Shown here one piece after another: positions 45,055-53,474 of a DNA stretch of 64,000 nucleotides (its first letter is position 1; each line of letters opens with the position of its first letter). Under the pieces are notes generated by a model, which was given only the letters and a program-made list of their open reading frames with translations, ran no database searches and had not been told where the DNA came from. The stretch covers positions 1-64,000 of the forward strand of contig NZ_JARZAI010000004.1 in the NCBI RefSeq assembly GCF_029893355.1, written 5' to 3'. The position numbers and the translations under genes were made by a program. Source of the DNA: Kitasatospora sp. MAA4. GTDB lineage: Bacteria > Actinomycetota > Actinomycetes > Streptomycetales > Streptomycetaceae.

Positions 45055-46415
45055 AGTCGCTCGAATCCGCGGCGCCGCTCCCAGTCGGTCACCGCCGCGT
45101 CGTAGGCGGCCAGTTCGACCCGGCCGTTGTGCGTGTAGTGCTCGACCACGCCCTTGCCGAACGCCGCCGCGGCGACCTCGCTGGCCGCGAAGAGCTCGAC
45201 CGCGTCGCGCAGGGTCGCGGGGACCCGCGGGGCGTCGGAGGCGTACGCGTTGCCGGTGAACTCCGGTTCCAGCGGCAGGTTCTGCTCGATGCCGTGCAGG
45301 CCGGCGGCGATCAGCGCGGCGACCGCGAGGTAGGGGTTCACGTCACCGCCGGGCACCCGGTTCTCGAAGCGCAGCGACTGGCCGTGGCCGACCACCCGCA
45401 GGGCGCAGGTGCGGTTGTCGCGGCCCCAGGCGATCGCGGTGGGCGCGAAACTGCCCGGCACGTACCGCTTGTAGGAGTTGACGGTGGGGGCCAGCAGCAG
45501 CGAGAACTCGGCCAGGCAGGCCAGCTGCCCGGCCAGGAAGTGCTCCATCACCGGGGAGAAGCCGAACTCGCCCTCCCCCGCCATCACCGGGGCGCCCTCG
45601 TCGTCGCGCAGGCTCAGGTGGATGTGGCAGGAGTTGCCCTCGCGCTCGTTGTACTTGGCCATGAAGGTCAGGCTCACCCCCTCCTGGGCGGCGATCTCCT
45701 TGGCGCCGGTCTTGTAGACCGCGTGGTCGTCGCAGGTGACCAGCGCCTCGGCGTACTTGAACGCGATCTCGTGCTGTCCGAGGTTGCACTCACCCTTCGC
45801 CGACTCCACGGTCAGGCCTGCACCGGCCATCTCGTTGCGCACCCGGCGCAGCAGCGGCTCCACCCGGGAGGTGCCGAGGATCGAGTAGTCCACGTTGTAC
45901 TGGTTGACCGGTGTCAGGCGGTGGTAGTCCTTGTCCCAGGCCTGCTCGTAGCTGTCCTTGAAGACGATGAACTCCAACTCCGTGCCCGCGTAGGCGTGCC
46001 AGCCGTAGGCCGCGAGCCGCTCCTGCTGGCGGCGCAGGATCTGCCGGGGCGAGACGGCGACGGGGGTTCCGTCGTGCGCGATGACGTCGCACTGGACCAT
46101 CGCGGTGCCGGGGTGCCAGGGGACCAGGCGCAGCGTGCTGAAGTCGGGCTTCAGTACGAAGTCGCCGTAGCCGGTCTCCCAGGAGGAGATCTCGAAGCCG
46201 TCCACGGTGTTCATGTCGATGTCGACGGCCAGCAGGTAGCCGCAGCCCTCGGCGGCGTTCTGGACGGTGTCGGCGAAGAAGAAGTCCGCAGCCATCCGCT
46301 TGCCCTGGAGGCGGCCCTGCATGTCGGTCATGGCCAGCACGACCGTGTCGATGGTGCCCTCGTCGACCAGGACGCGCAGCTCGTCCAGGGTCAGCCTGCC
46401 TCGTCGTTGGCTCAT
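45051..46415 (-). CDS. Glutamine-synthetase-like gamma-glutamylamine ligase
   Basis: 454 residues, GS type with the PuuA/GlnA3/GlnA4 look rather than the ammonia-using GlnA. Motifs: TELEFIVFKDSYEQAW, ESAKGECNLGQHEI with metal and Glu ligands, and NSCHIHLSL. It should ligate glutamate to an amine using ATP. Streptomyces GlnA3 acts on polyamines and GlnA4 on ethanolamine; which applies here cannot be told. The ATG overlaps the permease stop (TGATG), so synthesis is coupled. Confidence 0.88.
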   Translation of the reverse strand: MSQRRGRLTLDELRVLVDEGTIDTVVLAMTDMQGRLQGKRMAADFFFADTVQNAAEGCGYLLAVDIDMNTVDGFEISSWETGYGDFVLKPDFSTLRLVPWHPGTAMVQCDVIAHDGTPVAVSPRQILRRQQERLAAYGWHAYAGTELEFIVFKDSYEQAWDKDYHRLTPVNQYNVDYSILGTSRVEPLLRRVRNEMAGAGLTVESAKGECNLGQHEIAFKYAEALVTCDDHAVYKTGAKEIAAQEGVSLTFMAKYNEREGNSCHIHLSLRDDEGAPVMAGEGEFGFSPVMEHFLAGQLACLAEFSLLLAPTVNSYKRYVPGSFAPTAIAWGRDNRTCALRVVGHGQSLRFENRVPGGDVNPYLAVAALIAAGLHGIEQNLPLEPEFTGNAYASDAPRVPATLRDAVELFAASEVAAAAFGKGVVEHYTHNGRVELAAYDAAVTDWERRRGFERL

Positions 46416-48010
46416 CAGATCTCCAGTTCGCGTTCGATGGCGGCGAGTTCCTCGGGCGTGCCGTGGATCTTCGGCCCGGTGAACCAGTGGCGGGCCGAGA
46501 CCAGCCACCAGATCCCGGCGAAGCCGAGGACCACCGCCACCGCGACGGGGGTGTAGTTGAAGTTGCTCGCTGTGATGGGGCTGAGGGTCGGGAGCATGAA
46601 CAGGACGGTGATCAGCGCCGTCCAGCCGACCGCGACGACGCCGATCGGCCGGCTCCAGCGTCCCAGGTTCCAGGGGCCGTTCTGGAATCGCTCACCCTGC
46701 CGCAGGCGCAGCAACACCGGGATGGCGTAAGCGATGTAGAGGCCGATCACGGAGACCGAGGTGACCGCGGCGTACGCCGTCGGGTTCCACAGGTCGGGCA
46801 CACCGAGCAGGAACGCACCGACCGCGGCGAACCAGACGGCGCTGGTGGGGGTCTGGGTGCGCGGGTTGATCCGGTGCCAGAAGCGCGAGCCGGGCAGTGC
46901 GCCGTCGCGCGAGAAGGCGTAGATCATACGGGAGTTGGCGGTGACCGAGGCCATCCCGCAGAAGAACTGGGCGCCGATCACGATGAGCAGCAGGAACTTG
47001 GCGCCGTTGGTACCGACCGCGTCGATGAAGATCTGCGCGGGCGGCACCCCGGTGGCGCTGTTCAGCGCGCCGTCGTAGTTCTGGATCGCGAAGGTGATGC
47101 CGAGCAGCAGGATCCAGCCGGCCACCAGCGAGACCACGATCGACATCACGATGCCGCGCGGTCCCGAGCGGGCGGCGTCCTTGGTCTCCTCGGTCATGTG
47201 CGCGGAGGCGTCGTAGCCGGTGAGGGTGTACTGGGCCAGCAGCAGCCCCAGCATGGCGACGTAGAAGGAGTTGTGGAAGCCGGTGTTGTTGACGAACTTG
47301 GTGAAGACGAAGGAGGCGGACTCGTGGTGCGAGGGCACCAGGACCAGCGCGCCGACGATCACCGCCACGCCGACCAGGTGCCACCAGACGCTGACGTTGT
47401 TGAGAATCGCCACCAGCCGCACGCCGAGGGTGTTGAGCAGTCCGTGCAGCACCAGGATCACGGCGAACAGTTCGACGGTGTGGGCGGGGGTGGCCGCGAA
47501 GCCGAACTGCATCTCCAGGAACGCGTTGGTGAAGAACCCGGCGCCGAAGTCGACGCCCGCGGTCACCGCGACCTGGCCGAGGAAGTTGAACCAGCCGGTG
47601 AACCAGCTCCAGGCGGGCCCGCGGGAGGGGGCCAACTGGGCCGCCCAGTAGTACAGTCCGCCGGCGGTCGGGTAGCTGGAGCAGATCTCGGCCATCGCCA
47701 GGCCGACGGTGAGGGTCATCAGGCCGACCAGCGGCCAGCCCCAGGTGATCATGGCCGGGCCGCCGGTGGCCATGCCGAAGCCGTACAGGGTCAGGCAGCC
47801 GGAGAGGATCGAGACGATCGAGAAGGAGACCGCGAAGTTCGAGAAGCCCGACATCGAGCGGGCCAGTTCCTGGGTGTAGCCGAGTTCGTGCAGCCGCTGC
47901 TCGTCCGCTGTGCGGACCGCGGCGGCGGAGTCCTCGACCGCGCGGGCGCCGGCCGCGGAGTCGGACGGGTTGAGCATCTCGGCGCCGTTCACCGGATGGT
48001 CAGGAGACAT
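46415..48010 (-). CDS. Amino acid/amine permease (APC superfamily)
   Basis: 531 residues, about 12 membrane helices, hydrophilic N-terminus of about 45 residues. Motifs FSNFAVSFSIVSILSGCLTLYG, SSYPTAGGLYYWAAQLAP and TGYDASAHMTEETKDAARSGP are those of the ACT (GABA/choline-type) subgroup of the APC superfamily. It probably imports the amine or amino acid that the GS-like enzyme glutamylates. AGGAGG lies 5 bp before the chosen ATG; the GTG two codons earlier overlaps that site. First gene of the operon, divergent from the FadR regulator. Confidence 0.88.
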   Translation of the reverse strand: MSPDHPVNGAEMLNPSDSAAGARAVEDSAAAVRTADEQRLHELGYTQELARSMSGFSNFAVSFSIVSILSGCLTLYGFGMATGGPAMITWGWPLVGLMTLTVGLAMAEICSSYPTAGGLYYWAAQLAPSRGPAWSWFTGWFNFLGQVAVTAGVDFGAGFFTNAFLEMQFGFAATPAHTVELFAVILVLHGLLNTLGVRLVAILNNVSVWWHLVGVAVIVGALVLVPSHHESASFVFTKFVNNTGFHNSFYVAMLGLLLAQYTLTGYDASAHMTEETKDAARSGPRGIVMSIVVSLVAGWILLLGITFAIQNYDGALNSATGVPPAQIFIDAVGTNGAKFLLLIVIGAQFFCGMASVTANSRMIYAFSRDGALPGSRFWHRINPRTQTPTSAVWFAAVGAFLLGVPDLWNPTAYAAVTSVSVIGLYIAYAIPVLLRLRQGERFQNGPWNLGRWSRPIGVVAVGWTALITVLFMLPTLSPITASNFNYTPVAVAVVLGFAGIWWLVSARHWFTGPKIHGTPEELAAIERELEI

Positions 48011-48027
48011 GCGCACCTCCTAAGGAA

Positions 48028-48069
48028 GTGGGGGGTGGGATCCGTATGCAGACGTGGGGGTGGGATCCG
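48028..48069. repeat. Direct repeat in the permease promoter region
   Basis: GTGGGGGGTGGGATCCG (48028-48044) and GTGGGGGTGGGATCCG (48054-48069), identical but for one G. They lie in the 5' leader or promoter of the permease operon. Confidence 0.75.
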
Positions 48070-48104
48070 AAGGTGCGACCACAGCCCTGTGGCGCGCTCT
48101 CCAT

Positions 48105-48138
48105 GCGCTTAATGGACCAGAACCAGTCCATTGAGCGC
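48105..48138. promoter_or_regulatory. 34-bp palindrome between permease and FadR regulator
   Basis: Arms GCGCTTAATGGAC and GTCCATTGAGCGC with one mismatch and an 8-bp centre; the inner 7-bp arms are perfect. It lies in the 248-bp divergent promoter region and is a strong candidate operator for the adjacent FadR-type regulator. Confidence 0.65.
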
Positions 48139-48258
48139 TGCCGGTATGGTTCACCCCCCGCACACGCCCCGTCAAGAGCCCTCGGGCAACGCGTCCGAAT
48201 CGTTCTCGCCACACCGTGTTACCGCCCTGTTAACGCGTCGCCTGGGTACGATGCGCGG

Positions 48259-49005
48259 ATGGACGAGCCAGGCGAGCACGGCGTGCGGATAGATTGGCCA
48301 GGTGGCGCGATCTTTCGCCCTGTCCGCACGGGCAACGCCTTCGAGGAGACCATCGAGCGGATCCTCCAGGCGATCAAGCTCGGCGTGTTCGCGCACGGTG
48401 ACCGGCTGCCCGCCGAGCGGGACCTCGCGGTGCGACTGAACGTCAGCAGGGTGACGCTGCGTGAAGCCCTCCGCTCGCTCCAGCAGGCCGGCTGCGTGGA
48501 GTCGCGGCGCGGCCGCTACGGGGGCACCTTCGTCACCTACCGGCTGCCCGCGCCCAACCTCAGCGACCTGCGGCGCGCCGCCGAGGACCTGGGCGCCGAG
48601 CTGGAGGACGCGCTCACCTACCGCCTGGTGCTGGAGACCGGAGCCTCCGAGCGGGCCGCCAAGCGCGATCTGACGGATAATCAGAAAGGCTATCTGGAAC
48701 GGCGGTTGGCCGATCTCGAAGCAGCCCCCGCGGATGCCTACCGGCAGTGCGACTCGCGCTTCCACCTGGCCATCGCCGAGCTCACCGGCTCGAACTCACT
48801 GGCCTCCGGCATCGCCGAGACCCGGATGCGGCTCAACGACCTGCTCAACGCCATCCCGATGATCGACCGCAACATCGAGCACGCCTCGCAGCAGCACCAG
48901 GAGATCGTCCGGGCGATCCTGGCCAAGGACGCCGAGGCCGCCCGGCGCACCACCGAGGAGCACCTGGAGGCCACCGCCGCCCTGCTGCGCGGTTTCCTGG
49001 GCTGA
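48259..49005 (+). CDS. FadR-subfamily GntR transcriptional regulator
   Basis: 248 residues. N-terminal winged HTH (ERILQAIKLGVFAHGDRLPAERDLAVRLNVSRVTLREALRSLQ) and an all-helical FCD effector domain with metal/carboxylate residues (YRLVLETGASERAA, DSRFHLAIAELTGS, HQEIVRAI). FCD regulators sense organic acids. ATG chosen because the HTH starts soon after it. It should control the divergent permease-ligase operon via the 34-bp palindrome; the effector is probably a pathway intermediate. Confidence 0.88.
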   Translation: MDEPGEHGVRIDWPGGAIFRPVRTGNAFEETIERILQAIKLGVFAHGDRLPAERDLAVRLNVSRVTLREALRSLQQAGCVESRRGRYGGTFVTYRLPAPNLSDLRRAAEDLGAELEDALTYRLVLETGASERAAKRDLTDNQKGYLERRLADLEAAPADAYRQCDSRFHLAIAELTGSNSLASGIAETRMRLNDLLNAIPMIDRNIEHASQQHQEIVRAILAKDAEAARRTTEEHLEATAALLRGFLG

Positions 49006-49041
49006 CCGGGACCCGCAAGGGCGAGCTGGCATGATCGTCGC

Positions 49042-49842
49042 ATGGCCCCTGACGAGCGCTACCTCCTGGACAACCGGCAGACCGAGGCCGGGGCGCGCTT
49101 CGACGCGCTCTCCGAGCTCTTCGACCCCTCCACCTTCCGGCACTTCGACGTCCTGGGCGTGGCACCCGGCTGGCGGGTCTGGGAGGTCGGCGCGGGCGGG
49201 CCCTCGGTCCCGCGATGGCTGGCCGACCGGGTCGGCCCCACCGGGCGGGTGCTGGCCACCGACCTCGACACCTCCTGGCTGAGCGGCGACACGGCTCTGG
49301 AGGTGCGGCGGCACGACATCGGGGCGGACCCGCTGCCGGTCCCGGCCGGGTCGTTCGACCTGGTGCACGCGCGGCTCGTCCTGGTGCACGTCGCCGACCG
49401 CGAGCAGGCGCTGCGGACGATGATCCACGCGCTGCGCCCGGGCGGGGTGCTGCTCCTGGAGGATGCCGACCCCGCGCTGCAACCGCTGCTCTGCCCCGAG
49501 GAGTCGGGCCCCGAGCAGGAGCTCGCCAACCGGCTGCGCCGCGGCTTCCGCGAGCTGCTGGCCTCGCGCGGCGCGGACCTGAGCTACGGCCGTAAGCTGC
49601 CGCGCCTGCTGCGCGAGGCCGGCCTCACCGACGTCACCGCGGACGCCTACTTCCCGATCACCTCGCCCGCCTGCGCCGTGCTGGAGGCGGCCACCGTGCG
49701 CCAGGTCAGCGCCTCGCTGCTGGCGAACGGACTGGCGACCGAGGAGGAACTCGCCCGCCACCTCGACGCCGTCGAGGCCGGCCGCCTGGACCTGGCCACC
49801 TCGCCGATGATCTCCTGCTGGGGCCGCCGCCCGGCCGAGTGA
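49042..49842 (+). CDS. Class I SAM-dependent methyltransferase
   Basis: 266 residues. Motif I VWEVGAGGPSVPRWL, motif II LATDLDTSWL, then FDLVHARLVLVHV and LRPGGVLLLEDADPAL. These give a Rossmann SAM-binding fold of the UbiE/Methyltransf_25 sort. The C-terminal half carries a helical insert and PITSPACAVLEAATVRQV typical of Streptomyces paralogs. Substrate unknown. Same strand as the YchJ gene after 31 bp. Confidence 0.85.
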   Translation: MAPDERYLLDNRQTEAGARFDALSELFDPSTFRHFDVLGVAPGWRVWEVGAGGPSVPRWLADRVGPTGRVLATDLDTSWLSGDTALEVRRHDIGADPLPVPAGSFDLVHARLVLVHVADREQALRTMIHALRPGGVLLLEDADPALQPLLCPEESGPEQELANRLRRGFRELLASRGADLSYGRKLPRLLREAGLTDVTADAYFPITSPACAVLEAATVRQVSASLLANGLATEEELARHLDAVEAGRLDLATSPMISCWGRRPAE

Positions 49843-49873
49843 GGCCGATGCGGGTGAGGCCGATAATGGGGGC

Positions 49874-50320
49874 ATGTCTCGACGCCGCTCCCAGCCCCAG
49901 CCCTCCTCCGCCGCACTCTCCCCCGCTGTGCCGTCCCCCGGCGCGCCGTGCCCGTGCGGGCTGCCCGCCACCTACGGCGACTGCTGCGGCCGGCTGCACC
50001 GCGGGGAGGCCGCGGCGAGCACCGCCGAGCAGCTGATGCGCTCGCGGTTCAGCGCGTTCGCGGTACACGACGAGGCGTACCTGCTGCGCAGCTGGCACCC
50101 CGACACCCGGCCGGCGAGCATCGAGTTCGACCCCGCGCTGAGCTGGCAGCGCCTGGAGGTGCTCGCCACCACCGACGGCGGCCCCTTCCACAGCGAGGGG
50201 ACCGTCGTCTTCCGCGCGCACTACACCGACGGCGGCACGCCGGGGGCCATGCAGGAGCACAGCCGCTTCGTCCGCCACGACGGCGCCTGGGTCTACCTCG
50301 ACGCCCTGCTGACCGGGTGA
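49874..50320 (+). CDS. YchJ family protein (SEC-C and NTF2-like)
   Basis: 148 residues: a disordered Ser/Pro N-terminus, the zinc-binding SEC-C motif PCPCGLPATYGDCCGRLH, then an NTF2-like domain (AEQLMRSRFSAFAVHDEAYLLRSWHPDTRP). YchJ proteins are widespread and of uncertain function. ATG start. A strong terminator follows. Confidence 0.87.
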   Translation: MSRRRSQPQPSSAALSPAVPSPGAPCPCGLPATYGDCCGRLHRGEAAASTAEQLMRSRFSAFAVHDEAYLLRSWHPDTRPASIEFDPALSWQRLEVLATTDGGPFHSEGTVVFRAHYTDGGTPGAMQEHSRFVRHDGAWVYLDALLTG

Positions 50321-50322
50321 CA

Positions 50323-50365
50323 GGTGACGCCGGCCCGACCGCCAGGCGGGCGGGCCGGCGTCACC
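50323..50365. terminator. Bidirectional terminator between YchJ and the lectin
   Basis: 15-bp perfect stem GGTGACGCCGGCCCG / CGGGCCGGCGTCACC with a 13-nt loop, between convergent genes. Confidence 0.8.
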
Positions 50366-50368
50366 AGC

Positions 50369-50938
50369 TCAGTGCCAGGTCCAGCTCTGGTTGTCCCAGC
50401 CGTTGCAGCCCCAGAGCTGCACCTTCGCGCCGTTGTTGCCGATGGTGTTCAGGTCACCGTCCAGGCACTGGCCGCCGTGCTGATTGCGCAGCGTGCTGCC
50501 GTTCCAGATCCAGGTCTGGTTGTCCCAGCCGTTGCAGCCCCAGAGCTGCACCTTCGCGCCGTTGTTGCCGATGGTGTTCAGATCGCCGTCCAGACACTGG
50601 CCGCCGTGGCCGTTCTGGATAACGTAGTAGCCGGCGGGCTGCCCGGGCGCGGGGGTCCAGTTCCAGCCCTGGTTGTCCCAGCCGTTGCAGCCCCAGAGCT
50701 GCACCTTCGCGCCGTTTTTGCCAATGGTGTTCAGGTCACCGTCCAGACACTGGCCGCCGTGGTTGTTGGTGAACTTACCGGTGTGGTAGACGGTGTTGGG
50801 CATCGCCGAGCTGTCGGCCTGCACGGAGCCGACCGCCGGGGGCCCGGCGTCGCGCGGGGTGGCCGCCTGGGCGGTGCTGCCCAGGGCGAGAATGCTCGTT
50901 CCGACGGTGAGCGCGAGGGTGAACCGGTTCATGCGCAT
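50369..50938 (-). CDS. Secreted ricin-type beta-trefoil lectin with three near-identical repeats
   Basis: 189 residues. A signal peptide (cleavage near STAQAAT) and a short linker precede three repeats, each with HGGQCLDGDLNTIG, NGAKVQLWGCNGW and a final Q-x-W. In every repeat the sugar-site Asp and two Cys (QC, GC) recur, so all three binding sites may work. The repeats are nearly identical at DNA level as well. It probably binds a polysaccharide or cell-wall glycan outside the cell. GAGGA lies 6 bp before the ATG. A well-formed promoter lies at 50982-51011. Confidence 0.9.
   Translation of the reverse strand: MRMNRFTLALTVGTSILALGSTAQAATPRDAGPPAVGSVQADSSAMPNTVYHTGKFTNNHGGQCLDGDLNTIGKNGAKVQLWGCNGWDNQGWNWTPAPGQPAGYYVIQNGHGGQCLDGDLNTIGNNGAKVQLWGCNGWDNQTWIWNGSTLRNQHGGQCLDGDLNTIGNNGAKVQLWGCNGWDNQSWTWH
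50389..50761. repeat. Three 91-bp DNA repeats inside the lectin gene
   Basis: Copies at 50389-50479, 50518-50608 and 50671-50761, differing at only a few positions. Spacing is 129 and 153 bp, multiples of three, so the coding frame is kept. Confidence 0.9.
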
Positions 50939-50981
50939 GGGCTGTCCTCAGGATCGTCGCGGACTCTTCTCCGTATACGAC

Positions 50982-51011
50982 GTTATAGAGAACGAAACAG
51001 CCTGCGGACAA
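50982..51011 (-). promoter_or_regulatory. Sigma70-type promoter of the lectin gene
   Basis: On the minus strand: TTGTCC, 18-bp spacer, TATAAC, in a markedly AT-richer stretch about 45 bp before the ATG. A perfect GTGAC-A-GTCAC palindrome lies just upstream at 51028-51038 and may be an operator. Confidence 0.55.
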
Positions 51012-51052
51012 GGGGTTTTGAAATAGAGTGACAGTCACAAGAAAGCTGTCGA

Positions 51053-51583
51053 TTAGTCAGTTCCGGGAATCTCGCTGTGCCCCTGGGCCAGCAGCTGGTA
51101 CCCCTCGCCGTTGGCCTTGATGCTCGCGCGCTCGTCCTCGGTGAGTTCGCGCCTCACCTTGGCCGGGACACCGGCCACCAGTGAGCCGGCCGGCACCTGC
51201 ATGCCCTGCGGGACCACGGCCCCGGCGGCGACCAGCGAACCGGCCCCGATCCGCGCGCCGTTGAGGACGATCGCGCCCATCCCGATCAGCACGTCGTCCT
51301 CCACCGTGCAACCGTGCAGCACCGCGTTGTGGCCCACCGAGATCCGCGCGCCGAGCACCGCCGGGAAGCCGAGGTCGCTGTGCACGGTGCAGTTGTCCTG
51401 GATGTTGGTGCCCTCGCCCACCGTGATGGACTCGGCGTCCCCGCGCAGCACCGCGCCGTACCAGACGCTCGCTCCGGCGGCGAGCGTGACGGATCCGACC
51501 ACCACCGCGTTGGGGGCGACGAAGGCCGTCGGGTCGACCTCGGGCACACGGCCGAAGACTGCGGCGATCAGGGGCTCAGGCAC
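51053..51583 (-). CDS. Gamma-class carbonic anhydrase family protein
   Basis: 176 residues forming a left-handed beta-helix of hexapeptide repeats. Residues of the Cam/YrdA family are visible: SVWYGAVLRGD, QDNCTVHSDLG and GHNAVLHGCTV, with His in the last two motifs as metal ligands. It may hydrate CO2 or bind another ligand; many YrdA proteins have weak activity. GTG with GGGAGAG upstream. It follows the encapsulin gene by 77 bp and may share its transcript. Confidence 0.87.
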   Translation of the reverse strand: MPEPLIAAVFGRVPEVDPTAFVAPNAVVVGSVTLAAGASVWYGAVLRGDAESITVGEGTNIQDNCTVHSDLGFPAVLGARISVGHNAVLHGCTVEDDVLIGMGAIVLNGARIGAGSLVAAGAVVPQGMQVPAGSLVAGVPAKVRRELTEDERASIKANGEGYQLLAQGHSEIPGTD

Positions 51584-51660
51584 GGTCTCTCCCAACGCTG
51601 GTCCGGCCGCCGGACGGCCCGGCCGGTTCAGCCCGCACGCTATCCGGCGCCCACCACCGG

Positions 51661-52464
51661 TCAGACGGCCGGGGTGAGGGTGACCGCGGCCTCCGGCGAG
51701 TAGAGCGAAAAGGTCAGCGACTCCTGGAGGTACAGCTGCACGGTGTCGGCGTCGTGCCCGAGGTAGCCGATCGAGAGGTCCTGGCCCAGGTGGAGTTCGA
51801 AGTCCCCGCCACGGCAGGACAGTACGACGGCGCCGGCCAGCGCGGGTGCCCAGACGATCTCGCCGTCCACCACCCGCGCCAGGTGCCCGCGCAGCGGATA
51901 GCCGTGGTTGGACGTCTCGTTGACCGCCGTGTACGCATCGGCGCCGAGCAGCAGGGCGTACGGACCGTCGACCCCGGCCAGCCGCAGGGTGGTCAGCGCC
52001 CGGCTGACGGCGTCGGGGTAGTCGCGGACGTCGGCCGGCAGGGCGAGCACCGGGTTGGACGTCCCCGTGCGGACACCGGTGATCCCGGCGGCCGCCCAGC
52101 CCTCGAACACCGCCGAGTCCTCCGCCAGCGCGACGGTCCGCGCGGCGTCCTTGACGGGCTGCCAGTCGGAGTCCCTGGACCCGCGCTCGATGTCGTCCAC
52201 CGCCTGGCGGGAGACGGTGAACGGCACCCGCAGCTCGACGACCTGCTGCGCACTGCGCGCCCGGGCCTGTGCGCCGGCCACCGGCGACTCGATCGCCCGC
52301 AGGTGGCCCGACCCCACGGCGGCCAGCTCCACCCCGGCCGGGCCCGCGAGGTCGACCACCCGGCGGCCCGCCAGATGCAGGATGAAGGTCCGCCGCGCCT
52401 CCTCCTCGATCTCGGCCCACGCCCGGGTGGACACCGGCGCCAGTTCGCGATGCAGGTTGTTCAT
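51661..52464 (-). CDS. Encapsulin shell protein, family 1
   Basis: 267 residues, HK97-fold shell protein of the linocin M18 class. It starts NNLHRELAPVSTRAWAEIEEEARRTF and ends with the typical LGYLGHDADTVQLYLQESLTF region. Sixty or so copies would form a nanocompartment. The cargo is almost certainly the DyP peroxidase encoded directly upstream with 4-bp overlap (ATGA), which carries a C-terminal loading peptide. Confidence 0.95.
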   Translation of the reverse strand: MNNLHRELAPVSTRAWAEIEEEARRTFILHLAGRRVVDLAGPAGVELAAVGSGHLRAIESPVAGAQARARSAQQVVELRVPFTVSRQAVDDIERGSRDSDWQPVKDAARTVALAEDSAVFEGWAAAGITGVRTGTSNPVLALPADVRDYPDAVSRALTTLRLAGVDGPYALLLGADAYTAVNETSNHGYPLRGHLARVVDGEIVWAPALAGAVVLSCRGGDFELHLGQDLSIGYLGHDADTVQLYLQESLTFSLYSPEAAVTLTPAV

Positions 52465-53474
52465 GGTGCGGTGCTCCTTCTGAGACTGCCGATGCCCAGC
52501 GACCCGTCCGTGACTGCGTCAATGACCGACAGCAAGGGCGCCGGCGGGTCGTCCAGGAAGTCGGCCGACGGCACGAAGAAGAGCGAGCCGGTGACCGCCG
52601 TCGAGAAGTCCAGCAGCCGGTCGTGGCCGCCCGGCGGGCGGCCGAGGAACATGTTCGCGAGCATCTCCTCGGTGACCGAGGGCGTGCGGGAGTAGCCGAT
52701 GAAGTACGTCCCGAACTCGCCGCGCCCGGGCGAACCGAACGGCATGTTCATCCGGACGATCTGGCGCTCGGCGCCGTCCTCGCCCCTGACGGTGGTCAGC
52801 GCGACGTGCGAGTCCGGCGGCTTGACGTCCTCGGCCAGCTCGATGTCCGACAGCTTGGTACGGCCGACCGCGTGCTCCTGGGCCTCCACCGGCAGCGCGT
52901 CCCAGGACGCCAGGTCGTGCAGGTACTTCTGCACGACGACGTAGCTGCCGCCGCCGAACGCCGGGTCCTCGTCCGCCACCAGCACAGCGGCGGACGCGTC
53001 CGCCCCCTCGGGGTTCTCGGTGCCGTCGACGAACCCCAGCAGGTCGCGCTCCTCGAAGAACCGGAACCCCTGCACCTCGTCGGCCACCTCGACGGCCCCG
53101 CGCAGCCGCGTCATCAGCTGGGTCGCCAGCTCGAAGCAGACGTCCGGTCGGTCCGCGCGCAGGTGCAGCAGCAGGGCGCCCGGGGTGGCCGGCGCGGTGT
53201 GCCGGGGGCCGCGCAGTTCCCGGAACGGGTGCAGTTCGGCGGGCCGCGGGCCGCCGAAGAGCCGGTCCCAGGCCTCCGAACCCACCCCCAGCACACAGCT
53301 CAGCCCCGCCCCGGCGGCCCGGAAGCCCACCGCGCGGCGCAGCCCGGCGAGGTCCGGCAGCAGCTTGCGGACGGCCTGCTCACCGCCCGGCCGCACGGTG
53401 AGCACCAGGAACAGCGCGGCACCGGTCAGCGGGCCGAGCACCGCCTGCGGCCGCTGCGGCGACGGCGACCTCAC
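52461..53474 (-). CDS. DyP-type heme peroxidase, encapsulin cargo
   Basis: 337 residues. The DyP signature GFVDGTENPEG (Asp150) is intact, with an Arg and a proximal His expected further on (MNMPFGSPGRGEFGTYFIGYSRT). The last 15 residues contain DGSLGIGSLRRS, the standard targeting peptide that docks cargo in family 1 encapsulins. GTG start overlaps the stop of the 6-phosphogluconate dehydrogenase gene (GTGA), and its stop overlaps the encapsulin start. All three are coupled. Confidence 0.95.
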   Translation of the reverse strand: MRSPSPQRPQAVLGPLTGAALFLVLTVRPGGEQAVRKLLPDLAGLRRAVGFRAAGAGLSCVLGVGSEAWDRLFGGPRPAELHPFRELRGPRHTAPATPGALLLHLRADRPDVCFELATQLMTRLRGAVEVADEVQGFRFFEERDLLGFVDGTENPEGADASAAVLVADEDPAFGGGSYVVVQKYLHDLASWDALPVEAQEHAVGRTKLSDIELAEDVKPPDSHVALTTVRGEDGAERQIVRMNMPFGSPGRGEFGTYFIGYSRTPSVTEEMLANMFLGRPPGGHDRLLDFSTAVTGSLFFVPSADFLDDPPAPLLSVIDAVTDGSLGIGSLRRSTAP

